Source: Phylloscopus collybita
Lineage: Eukaryota > Chordata > Aves > Passeriformes > Phylloscopidae
Assembly (NCBI GenBank): GCA_027886175.1
Contig: JAJNNQ010000130.1
Coordinates: 14,773,501 to 14,837,500, forward strand
DNA length: 64,000 nucleotides
Direction: 5' to 3'
Within the stretch, counting starts at the first letter, position 1. Each line of letters opens with the position of its first letter. The notes below the pieces were generated by a model. That model saw only the letters and a list, made by a program, of their open reading frames with translations. It searched no databases and was not told where the DNA came from. This document shows, one piece after another, positions 28,201-40,549 of the stretch. Both the position numbers and the translations under genes were made by a program.

Positions 28201-31200
28201 GGAGACTCCTGATTTAAAAGCAGAGAATCGCAACTGGTGTTACTGAACAGGAGCAAAAATTGTGGTGCCCCACACACCTCAGTATCTCCCAAACCCTGGA
28301 TATTGTGTAGGATCCATTCAGGAAGTATATAATTACACTTTTCAGCAAGATGCAATCATTGCTGGTGGTAACCAACACCATGGAATTACAAGTGGCATAT
28401 GATAACAATTTTCAATTGCATTGGACAAGGTTACAGTTCCCTTGTTTATAGAACAAAGTTCTCACCTGCCCAGATGACAAAAAAATCTTACATTGGAAAG
28501 GGCGCATCTCGTTACTTTTCACCAAGTACTTAGAAATGTCGAGGCAGAGCACTCTCATTTGGCTTAGAATTGGTAAAAACTTAGCAAATCCCTGGTTTGC
28601 AATTCCAGCAGAGCAAAACACAAAAAGAAGTGTTGGTAAATCGTTCAATGTAGGTGTTGCTTAGCCTAAAATTCACAGACTGTGACAGCTTTTCCCTCCC
28701 GAAACCATCAAATGACCTGGAGCACGCATTATTAAGATCTTGATAGCTATCACATGGAAATTAATGTTTCTGGCTACATTTAGTATATTGTGAAATATTT
28801 GCCAGTGTTTTTATTGTGCACAACAACAACTCCAACTGTGCCTCTTCTACATTCTTTTATAACCATTTTATATGCTCAGTGGGGAGACAGAAAAAGAATT
28901 TGGTTAATCATTAAGCTTTTTCTTTCTAAAAGCAAGCCACGCTGACTGTCCCAATTAATCAATGTCTCTGGAAGTTGCAAAGGAGATTTAATGCGCTGTT
29001 TCTGTTTCAGAATTCTTTATCCCAAACATCAGCCTTCTGGTTTTCAAACGAAGAAATACACACAGATCTAGGTATTTGCTATAATCATAATAAAATTGAT
29101 TGGTGGTGAAAGCTGTATTTCATCCCACTAAAAGCAATTTTTTCATGTCAATGTAACTTTCTGAAATGAAAATTAAGAAAAAAAATACGAGTAAACTGTA
29201 TTTCTTATGAGGAGATTATCACCTAAACATGATTAAGTATTTATGAACCACTGAATTTCACACAGTCTATTTCATACCCTTTCATCTGCAGGTGAAGTTG
29301 AAACCTCAGAAAGGTGGACCTGTCATCACCAACTTGCTCTCCAGCATTCCAAAAGGATTTCCTGGTTGCTATTCCCAGCATAAACAGAAACCTGCACCTA
29401 CTATGGGATCTACTACTGAAATTTAACCAAATCCCAAATACAATGGCTTACTTTAAGCAAGGCATACAGGTCCCGACGTGGACACCAAGTACCCACCCCA
29501 ACGTAAGCCAGACAAAGCAGTCAATTTTTGTCTTTTTAAAACCATGCCCCAACAGAAATCCTCTCAATTAATATTCAAATATTTTGAATATTAAATTAGC
29601 ACTGTGTTTGTTTACAAATTACATTCTAGAGTTTAACTTCTCAACCCAGGCTCCCACAGAATCGCTCCCCATTAAGCTGCCCTGTAGCCCATTTCACAGC
29701 AAAATTTATCCCTAGTTCTTTTCCTTGAAGTACTGTGCTAACACCATTGTCTTCTATTCCTTTTTACAGAGCTCCAGCCATGTAAAGTGACTAATTATAG
29801 ACTCCAGAACGTCTTGATTTCCTTATTTCCTTGGCAAGGGCCAAGCTTTTTGTTAGATGTTTACTGTTTACCCCGTGTCACTTTCAATATAGATTTTAAT
29901 TTACACAAATAGAAGGTCCTTCTCATGTACTCGGGGCCTTATTTTCTGCTTGGTTATACCAATGTAAATTAAGAGCAATTTAACTAAATAAAATAGAGTT
30001 TCAGTGAAGGAAAATTAGCATAACTCAAAGGAAAGTCAGTCCACTGTTTAGTAATAATTTCTTTCATATACTCCAGATTCTCATGCTCATACATCCTTTA
30101 GAGAACCAAAGCTGTAATAACAATGTTATATTTTCACAGAAAAAAAAAGTAGCATTTTCTTACTCACACAAAGGGCCTTTTTTTTTTTTTTTTTTTTTTT
30201 TTAAGAGAAGGGAATGTAGCTGGGCTGCATTTATTTTTCTATTTGTATAGTGGTGGCCACAATTAATAATCTTAATATTATGGAGTATTTTCAGAAGAGA
30301 CTGTTTTGCACATGTGAGACCTCACAGCATCAGAAAAGCACAATCATTTTTATGGCACTAAATCCCAGAATGAAAAACTGTCTCACTCCATCAGTTTTGG
30401 GCAGCTTTACTGTTTTAAATTGTATTTCCATGGGTGCTTTAAAAACAGATACATGTGGAATGATCAAGGAAGGACAAAAAGAATACCTAGATGACAACAG
30501 ACCAAAACAGCCCTGATGTGGATGAAGCTTAGTTACACCATGACTTTGCAACTAGGTTTTTAATTATCTTAGTTTCTAAGAAAAATAACTGTGATATTTC
30601 AACTTAATGACTGCAAATTGAAAAAAAAAGACACTCAAAATTAAACTTATTTGCCCTAGTGTGAAGTCTTATGTACCATTTTTCTTCCATTCTCACTGGG
30701 AAGAACATCTTGCAGACTTCCAGCTACACTATTGCCATCATTTACAAGACAAAATTCTTAGGGCCCTGTAAAGAAATTGCCTCTTTAAGATTTTGCTTTA
30801 AATAGATGGAGGGGAAAAAAGGTCTTGCTTCTACTCCCTTCTCCTCAGCCTTGCCCTGATGGATGGTGCTGTTCATGGGTGGAACAGCTCTGACAGACTT
30901 GGAACAGCCACCACGTCTGGTGGCAGTGATTTATTTCTGCAAGCAGCTTTAAAGTTCAGACTTGACATTTCCAGATAGTGGTGACCAGCTAATTTCTAGA
31001 ACAATAAATAACAAATGCGAAGAAGAACTGGGCTTTGCTCAGATTAAGAGCCTGTGGGACTTGCTCTTCCTTAACACATTCCTGTCCCGCGGTGGCCTGG
31101 CTTCCTCCTCCAAGCAAACTGGAAGGCAGAGCTAGGCACCGTCTCCTTGGAGGACAGGACATTATTTGTGCATGTGTGTCTTCTGTGTATACACATATGT

Positions 31201-33807
31201 ACCTGATGTTTACACACAGAAATCATAAAGCATGGCAATAACTAAATAATCACAGTGATAAATCACCTGGGGGTTCAGGAGACACGAGGGGGCCATGTAA
31301 GAGGAGAGCTGGTTATGAGCAGAGGCAGCCACATGCTTCCAAGGCTTCTCAGTCCAATTTTTAGGAGCTACTTTCAGCAGTGGATGGGGATTTTTCTATT
31401 AGCAGATAAGAACTGAAGGTTGGACAGCATGACATAAATCCCTGAAGATCCATTATTGTTCATTTGTTACAGAAACCTAAAAGGAGGGCTTCGCTCCAGC
31501 CTTTGGCGTCCTACTGAGAAGGAGTATTGAATTTACACGACTCCTTTCCTACGCTGTAAAACGTTTCAAAGTAAACATATTATACAATGCAGTTGTCTTC
31601 CTCCCCTCTTACCCGTCCCTCACACACAAACTCAGAACAGTGCTGAGGAGAAAGAAAAAAATAAAAAAAACAACACACCAACACAATAAGAGACACCTTT
31701 ATCAGCCTCAGCCATCTGTGTTCCTCTAGTCTGATCCAAGCGTTTTGGCAGGCATGTGTGCAGCTTGCTCCTACCCCATATCAGCCTGCCCTGCAAGAAA
31801 AAGTCCCCTCCCTCTTCCTCCCCTCTCTGCTGGCGTGGGTCAGGCAGCTTTCTGAGTCTGCTAATTCCAGGATTTGAAATAAGAAGGTATTGGTGCCTAT
31901 GTTCCATTAATTACAATCTTAACACAAACACTTAACCTCATTCTGAGGAACTGCAACCCCACTTGGTAGCTTGGCCCAAAAAACAAGCAGATGTCAAAAA
32001 AACCTGCACAGGTTTCAGTACTGACAATAGGAACTACCTTGAGTTTAGAAATTTATAGGTAAAAATAAAATAAAGCAAGCTAATTCCTCAAAAGTGTGAA
32101 GTGCAGGAGTTAAGGGCACTGCTAAAGAAAGAAAACAGTGGTAAGAAAATCACCACCACCATAAATCAGTTTCCAGACAATCTGACATGACCCTACCTAG
32201 GGGTTAAAAATCTGGATTTTCATTAATTTGTTCACTGAAATCATAAAGGTTCAAATTCTTTCCTCAAAGCAAGTGGGCATAAAAACTTTATAATGCAACT
32301 TTCAAAGGGAATAGAATCATGCTCAGGGAAAAAAAAAAAGTCATTTAAATACACTCAGAAATGCAGGTCTCAAAAGAGTAAGAGTACAATAAGCTACTGA
32401 CTTTGCCTTCTGTTTCTTAACAGCCTTGTAATAGCAACATGCCTTCAATATTTCAGGAAGCATGACATTTTGATAGATTAAAAAGAAATGTTGTATTGAA
32501 AAGAATAAAGAATGAAAATGGGGAAAACACCAGGAACCCTGAAGTGTAATATTATAAAAGAAAACCCCTACGGAAAAGTCAAGCTTTAAACACATATACT
32601 ACAGATGTGCAGCACAGCTCTGGCATCTTATTTATTCCTCTGAACTACTTCAGGAGAATTCTCCTTATTTATCAAAAATGATCCAGAAAGGAGTTGACAT
32701 GAAAAGCACTCAGCTCAGCTCTCTCTCCGGCACTCCAAGGAACAATTTATCTCCTAGTACACTCAGAGGGAAATAGAATCACGTATTTCCCCATACACAG
32801 TGCCCATGGCAAACATACCCCTCCAGCTTAAAGTGTGTTTTTTCTGTCTTAATAAACATACATGCCCTGTGATGTGAAGTTGATTTTTTTTCTCCCCCCA
32901 GATGCTTCAGGATGCTGCACATCAAATTCTTGTTTTGAAAGCCAATTAGCATGGCTCTGTGTAATTCAGCACTATCTAGTGTTGGATGCTACTTAATTTG
33001 GTACAACTAGGATATAAATTCCACTCATAGCTTAGGAAGAAGACTACACATCTGGGTAGGTGAAACATCATATACGTGTTCTTAGAATAGACTTCTCCTG
33101 GATTATATTGCAGCTACCAAAAGTAAAATGCTTGCCTTAAAACCCAAAGAGGACTAGGTATAAACCACTTGTTTAAAACCTTAAATTAATGTTCTTCTCA
33201 TTTATATTTTAGACAAAAAAACACCTTGAAAAGGCTTCAGAAGCATTAAAATTTAAACAAACTATCTCTAAAGAAATCCTTGAGGAAAAAAATTAAAATG
33301 ATTTTATAACCAACATTAACACTCATTAGAAAAACTCATTGGGTTGAAAGTTGTCTTTTTTTCTTTTCTGCTTCAATAGTAGATGGTAAACTTGCATCAG
33401 CAGCACTATCAGAGCAGAGTTATGACCCAGCCCAGAGCAGCTCCACATGTGACACCCGGCAGAAAGCCCCTGGCAGGATTGCAGACCCTGCTCCCAAAGG
33501 CAAGACACGCACATGGGTGCTGCTGGTGCAGCTCTGCTCTCCAGGAGAGAGCACAGGAATGAGTCGTGAAGCTCCATCTGCTGAGGGAGACCTCCAAAAG
33601 CAGCTGCTGTCCTATCCCAGCTCATAAATCCCCTCTTGGTTCCCATCAGTGACAGAGACAGTCATGCTCCATACTCTTAAGATGCCCCATAAAAGAGTGA
33701 TCCAACAGCCTGGAAAGGAGTCAAAAGTAACTTGTAAAACATAGTGTCTCCAGCTCCTCAGTTTTATCAGTGCCATTCACAGAATTTAATAAGAAGTGGA
33801 TGACATG
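25229..33807. other. Presumed FAT4 intron 1, continued; no gene seen
   Basis: AT-rich non-coding sequence with no recognised exon. It holds a T25 tract at 30.18 kb and a short AT palindrome at 29568-29594. The interval 28680-29010 has clustered ATTAA/TAATC words resembling homeodomain sites and could be a conserved non-coding element; this needs alignment to test. Confidence 0.55.
30178..30202. repeat. Poly-T run of 25
   Basis: An uninterrupted T25 with no recognisable associated element. Confidence 0.95.
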
Positions 33808-33952
33808 AGGGCTGGAGCAGCTCTTCTGTCAAGACAGGCTGACAGAGCTGGGGTTGTTCAGCCTGGAGAATAGTCCAGCAAGACTTTAGAGGACCTTCCA
33901 GTGTCTGAAGGGGCTATGAGGGAGCTGGAGAGGGACTATTTACAAGGGTCAG
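33808..33952 (+). mobile_element. CR1 LINE internal fragment
   Basis: 'gggctggagcagctcttctg', 'ggggttgttcagcctggaga' and 'agctggagagggactattta' are recognisable CR1 segments located upstream of the usual 3' end. Both ends are missing, so this is a decayed internal piece. Confidence 0.85.
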
Positions 33953-36900
33953 TATACGGCACATCACAAACCTATCCCCATTCATGTCACTTAAAGATCT
34001 GTGAGAAAAACCCTGTCTTCGTGTTTCAGCTCTATTAGAGAATCCAAATCAACTTCACAGGGCTCTTAGAAGTCATGTTCCCTCACATGGCCACTGCAGG
34101 GAACCCAGACTTGGCCACGGGATGATGCCACCTTTGGACAGAGTGCAGAGGGCAGGAAGGTGATGAACTGCAAGAAGATGCTCCTCTCCAAAAGGAGTTC
34201 CCAAAGTTCCTTCCACCTGTCTGAGCCTCAGAGCTACTGAATGCCTTTTTGTCTGTAGGTCTGGATGGCTGCATTAATTGCAGCAGAACCCTTACATACT
34301 TACTTGAGATCAAGATCACTTACTAAGACTCTGCCAATACAAGCCACAGCCCATGCACCATCAGTGTGCATGTGTGATGGCTGCAGGACGTGAAATGCTG
34401 AGGCAAACTCTTGCTTTCATTGCTTTTTGCATAGCTGTTGGCACATAAATTACCACTTCATAACAGGCCCTTTGAAATTCTTTTGCATTAACAAATGCAA
34501 CTCGATGTATTTTTACAGTGCGATCATGGCTATCAGTTTCCATCTGTTCTACTGTCCTTTTGGAATGTTTTTGCTGTGAGGAAGTAAACAAAAATAGATC
34601 ACTGTAAAAACAAACCTGCCTGACAGTCTAGACTGAGGGTCTAATTAAAAATAAGATTTATTAGAATAGAGAGAAACGTCAGAGTAAAACAAAGACACAG
34701 TTTCTCTAATGTATCTGGTATTATTCTTGGCAAAGCGCAGCCGGGCTGTAAATTCACTGGAACAAATCAGTATGGCAATCAATGCACCATTCTGACCTAG
34801 CATCGCTTCTCCAGACTTGGGGAACGTGTGAGGAAAACCCTTTGTCTCACTGCAATTTTAGGCACCATAAATTCCTTTCTTAATTGGAACAAGAGTGTGC
34901 TAGGGCTTGTCTCCACACAAGGTCTTGCACAGAGAAAGAAACCAAACTGAGTGAACAGAAATGCTATTCCCGAGTCTAGACACAGTTAAAACAAACTGTA
35001 TCAGCAGAACTATGTCATGCCAAGGGCTTGCTTTGATATAAATTAAATGGACACCTTGCTCCTGGAGAGGCAGGAAGTGGCAATTCAAACTTGGAAAGAC
35101 AGAGAACATGGAAACTTCTGCCAGTCAAAAGGGAATGAGCATCCTTTGGTGAGGTGCAGTCTCAGAGAAACTGCATGAGAAACAGGACAAGACAACAGCA
35201 AAGATCTCAGACACCACCAACAACCCACCAACACAGTCTTGCCCCAGTACAGATGCAGGTGAGGGCTGGGGACACCAAGAGGGCTAAAGCAGGCTTTGGT
35301 GACCAACTTCTGGAGCAGGTGGGCAGCTACTCACTGCTTCACCTAACACATGGAAAGAACCCTGCGCTCCCTCAGCCCTGGGGATATCATTTTACATGGA
35401 AAAGGACTCACTTATTAACTTCGATAGGACCCAAGAACCATTTGGAGATTTCTATGAAGAATTTAACACTTAGCAAAAATAAGCACAAGAAAATTTTGCC
35501 CTGTTTTTCTGGCTATTATTTCTAGTGTTTGCACTAGAGATGCATGAAAAATAATATTTTCCGTAATAAAGAATGTTGTTTTTAGGAGTCTAGCGATTTT
35601 TAAGATAAAAATTATTAGGTGACCTCACATGCAAAAATGCCCAAAGGCTGCTAAAATAGCAAAGAAATGAGAAATTCTAGATATTAAGAACATGTAGCAA
35701 GGTGGAATCATTAAAGAAATTAGAGAGGATGAAAAAAGGGCCAGCTTTGAACCAAAACACACAAATTGGTTTTGAATAGTTTTCCACATAAGGAACATTC
35801 ATCTCCCACTCTAGTTTCAAGGACAGCTTAGAGATCCTTTTTCAGATCATGCAAATGACAGCAGTAACTTAAATAATTACACGTTTCTTAGAATCAGCAA
35901 TATCAACTTTAGGAAGAAAAAAAAGAGTTTTTGGAGCTGGGACAAGGCAGCAGATTTTCATTGTTTATTCCAACTGTTTCATAAGCAGTTTCCTTTGTCA
36001 GGCAACAATTGATGTGCCATGTATCATTAAAGAATGAACCGATTTATAAATAGCATGAATACAAGGAGAACCCCATTGTTCTCATTTGCGCTGGTAAATA
36101 CGAGACACGCCAGATAAGACTTCTCTGAAGTGGGTTTCAAGTTCCCTTACTAAATTTAAAGCCTTCCATTAGCCAGCTTGGCTGGAGAAATAGCACCTTC
36201 AGTGTCTCCCCCACCAGGCCACCCCTTTTCCTCTCTCAGTGGGATGATGATGAGTGACTCCTCACCCCTGAAGCAGCACCCAGCCCAAATGTTCAGCACA
36301 AGGGATGCAGGAGTGACACACAGCTAGCTCAGCCACTGGACACAGCCTGGGCTAAGACAAAGAGCTCCACATCAGCTGTTTACACTATGCAATCCTGGGT
36401 TTATGGCCACGGCTGCAGTTCCTACCGACTCAAGGCAAAATGTCCTGTGATTGTCTTTCCATGAGGCCAAGGCCATTCATTCTGCCTTTCTTCATAAATT
36501 TCCAGATCTTTACTATGCATTGTCTGAAATCCCCACATCTTGCCTGAATAAAGAACAAACACTTCCCCAGCTTGGAAGTCCAAGATTCCCAACAGTGTCA
36601 ATCATGAAGTACTCATAAGTACAAATGCACAAGGGCAAAAGAAAACCCAGTGTCTCATTTCTCCTTCTCTGCAGATGAAGACAATCCCTCTTTTGAGAGG
36701 ACATTAACATTCCCAGGTAAAAAAGCACTAAAAGGACCACTGATCTGGCTCTCCAAGCATTTCCATTTTTAAATCTAAAAACCTTTCATTTGAAGTTTAT
36801 ATACTTTCCTCATTTACACCCTTCTCCTCCCTTCCTTGGGAACTATGAACCTATTTAAACCATATGAAGGATGTTGAACTGAACAAGGAGTTCACCTCTC

Positions 36901-39900
36901 AAGGTGTTACCCCCTCTCAATTGGCATAGATGAGATATATATCACTATAAATGATATACATAGGGACTACTAAGCCCATAGCTCCCTTCAAGGAAGCCAC
37001 CCACTGAAGGGTTAAACATGCAAACTGGAGATCCTGTCTAATTCCTCTTAATCCCTGGTAACACAGCACAGAAGATGAAGTATTGTCCCTGGGTTCCTAC
37101 TACTGCTGCCAGACACAAACCAGAGTAGAGCACACGGCCACCCGAAATATCCCGCAGCACACACATATCGTCGTGTGGGGAGGCAGGGCTGAGGGCAGTC
37201 ATGTGGTGTGCAAGTGATGGCCAGCAGGCTTTAGTCGTTCCATATTAAATATAAAAGCATGGTGGTGAAAGCCTCAGCCCTGCAGAAAAGGTTAAAAGAG
37301 AATTTACATTGGAAAGCCAAGAGAAAGGAGTTTAGCAATTGCTGAGGGTTTTTTCCCAGCAGAAACTTTTAAGAAGGTATAGAATGGCAAACTGAAAGTT
37401 CACCTTTAGGACACCTACGTTATTCTTTTTTACACGAGATCAACAGTGATGATTGCATTAACCTAATGATTAATACAATGGGGGAAAAAGCTAAGACTGA
37501 TCACAAAACACATTCACACAATGTCAAATCATCTGGTTTGTCACAGTAGATTATGAATAGGATTAAAATCCAAAATAAAATTACAACACAAGCTTTCAAA
37601 TTCAACAACTACCATCCAAAATTACACCATCTAGCTGGAAAATACACTGGAACAAGCTTTACAAATCTCAAATATTTGGTATTTGAAGGAAGCTTTACCT
37701 CACTACTTGCACTTTCCTGATACACACCTCACCACCACCATTTTTCTCTCCATATAGTAATAAACACAGAAACATACAAAAGGTAAAAGCTACTGCTAAA
37801 AAAATAAGCCACAAATTGTAAACAAACCTATCTGTTTCCTAAACTCTTATTGTTACTTTACTAAAAATAACAGAACCCTTCAGTTTCAATGCATGTCAGC
37901 TGCTTAGGGTTCAGCAAGGATTTCCTACAGTCCTGCCATTGCAAAGTTCTGCCCCTGGACACTGTCTACAAAGCACCTACATAGAGCCCTGGGAGCTGTG
38001 CAGTGAGTGGGTCTTTAGTCTGATCCCGAAGGGCAAACCCCAGGGAGGGATGAGAAATACTGAAAAGATACTTTCTTCTTCAGTTAGGGCAGTAGGTGGA
38101 TCTTTTCCATAAATTTGATACTATTTTAAAAGATAAATAAAATTAATTAGGGACAGAACTTAGGGGGGGAAAAGTGTCACACCACTTCCCAAGGACAAGG
38201 ATCAATTCACTTCTAAAGCAAGTGGTTTCATGCAAGCCTGCTCTTCTTTTATACTGCCTGCTGGCAAGACAAAGCTGGGTCACTGTTTCGAAACTGTCCA
38301 TAGCTCTATGTTTCACACCAGGTATCTGTCACTCAAACCCATTGCTGAAGTCTGTATGAGACAAAAGATCTATTAACTTCCTTACTCCCACTACTCTCCC
38401 CACCAGTCCCAGGCAGCACGCTTAGCACTGGGCAGCTCCCCGTGCTCTGCTTCACTCATGCCACAGTGCAATGAAGATGATTTCTGGCATCAGGGAAGAG
38501 AGCACAGCAGGCAGTGAAGAATAATCATGTAGACATTGTTAAGAATATCCTTTTACTGTTTTTCCCTTTTCTTTAACCATACCAGGACACAAAACCCAAC
38601 ACACTCCTCATAAGAGAAGAAAGAAAGAAAATACATAATATTCACGTTTTTTCCCCACAAAAAAAAAAAAAAAAAAAAAAAAAATCCAAACCAACAAACA
38701 AAATCAAATAGAAAAAAGCATACAAACATGTGGAAAAAAAGCTGTGTTGCTTATTCATCACCCACTGACAGTCAGCTTGCAGACAGAATATCACCGTAGT
38801 AGTTCTTGTGTTGGACAGCAAAAGCCTTCCAGAGAAATCCCATCAGTTAAGAGGAAGACTGCATATGGTTATGTTTTTGAAAGTTGAAAGCTGATTATAA
38901 TTTATAATGCATTTATAAAGAAGCACAGTAAGCTAATTACATTTGGGAGAAGACACATTTTAGAGGCTATAAAGATACAACCAGTAATAGGAAAGTCTAA
39001 CTCCCAATTATGCCTCTCAATGTTCTTTACAGAATAAAACATTTGCTTGTTATTTCAGAAGTGGTTTGCATCCAACAATGTAAAAATTGTTTTAAGTTTC
39101 AATGCTTGTTCTCTTCCCTGCTCAGCAAATACTCATATTAAATGCTTTTACAACATGTAAGAATATTGCAGCCATAAGGGCTGGGTCTCCTATGAGTCCT
39201 TCCTCTGTCAAGAAACACTTTGCTCAAACTCAGAGCTGAAGGCTCATGGTCGAAATGCCCAATAACAAAGCCATGACCCTCAAAACAACTGTCCATCAAG
39301 ACAAAATATGACATAAGAGTAATGAAAAAATTATTAAGGGATATCTTTTACAAATTACTACAAGGGGTACAAACACCTGCACGACAGGAATATTCTCATA
39401 AAAACAGCATTAATTATTTACACCAGCAGCACTACTAAAACAGGTCGTTTTCCAATATGCTACTGTTGGTCATCAAAACATGGCCATCAGCAGTACATTG
39501 CACACACACCAGGACAGGATCACACCTCTGAGATGGAACAGTGCTCAAATTCCCTGACAATCATTTCAGAGAGGTGATCAGAGAGGATCTGTCACTGCCA
39601 GGATAGGAGAGCAAGGTTACACACCTACACAGATCATACTTAACCTGCAGAAGAAACAAAAACAGCTATGATGAGAAAAATCCACGGCTGTCAAGTAAGA
39701 ATTGGAAATACCACTTTTGCTAAAATCAAACAAACCTCCCCCGCCCCGTCCCCCAAACCTGCAAACCACCACAGTATCAAAACTAAGACTTAATTCCCAG
39801 GAGGAAGTATGGCTGGGGGATCTGTAGAGCTGTGCCGTACTGAGGGAGTATTTTCAGCTGGAGAGGGAAATGGTTGAACCACTGCACGCTACCACCATCC

Positions 39901-40545
39901 TCTGCTGGCTGACCCACTCAGCAGTGCCAGCCCCAGATTTCCAGGAATGGCAAGTCAAAGGCTCGTTGTGTAGTGCAGAACGAAGCTCCAGGAGATGCTG
40001 CAACTTAAAGCAAACACAGGATTCCTTTTCACACCTGGCTTCTCAGTATTACCACAGAAGACAGCAGGAATGGTGTGAATGATCAGCTCTGTGACTGAAG
40101 ACAGAGCAAATAAAACACTTGTACTTCACAGATGATGTTCCAAACCTGGTTTCCAGCCTTTGCTTTTCAAGCTGGTCAGGCAGAAAACCTTTAAAGACCC
40201 TTCAGTCAAGGCAAATGGCTTTCCCTTGATAAGGGAAGTTTCCAACTAAAATGTTACACTTTTACCACCTGTCACATCCAAGAACACAAACAAAACCATT
40301 TTCATACTCATCAGTGAGTTAGGTAAAAAAGTAACCTAAATTGGAGGTGTGTGAGGAGACCTGTCATACCAGGAACTTAGCCAGGCAGGGATGGCAAGAA
40401 CTTCCATGACTGGAGACACTACATGAGTTGGTCAGAGCCAATACCCATGTCCAACACTGACACCACAACTTCAGTGAAAAACCAATCACAATCCTGGAGT
40501 TACACAGGAGTAAAAAGACAAAGTAATTACTGAATAAGCCTTTAC
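33953..40545 (-). other. FAT4: FAT4 intron 1, first 6.6 kb after the donor; no gene seen
   Basis: This is the sequence directly 3' of the exon 1 donor in gene orientation. It is AT-rich with no open frames of note and a poly-A run at 38659-38684 on the plus strand. The first 60 bases continue the exon frame to a stop at 40486. Nothing else is recognised. Confidence 0.7.
38659..38684. repeat. Poly-A run of 26
   Basis: An uninterrupted A26. The left flank is pyrimidine-rich (ttttttcccc) and no element body is recognised. Confidence 0.95.
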
Positions 40546-40549
40546 CTCT
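40537..40549 (-). other. FAT4: Splice donor at the end of FAT4 coding exon 1
   Basis: On the minus strand the sequence reads GCAGAG|GTAAAG, a good GT donor. The exon's last base is 40546 and the intron begins at 40545. The cut falls between codons (phase 0) after ..RTQRAE, where family similarity stops. Beyond the donor the frame gives 19 unrelated residues and then a stop at 40486. The family's next residues (a beta strand and a DINDNPP motif closing repeat 16) must come from exon 2, which I do not find in the window. Confidence 0.92.

Noticed and set aside
29568..29594. 12-bp AT-only-type inverted repeat (taatattcaaa/tttgaatatta) with a 3-base loop
   Set aside because: Short palindromes of A/T-rich sequence are expected by chance in this composition. 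Kept only as a note.
32240..32262. A 'ggttcaaattc' word like a tRNA T-arm B box
   Set aside because: No matching A box, cloverleaf or acceptor stem could be built around it.
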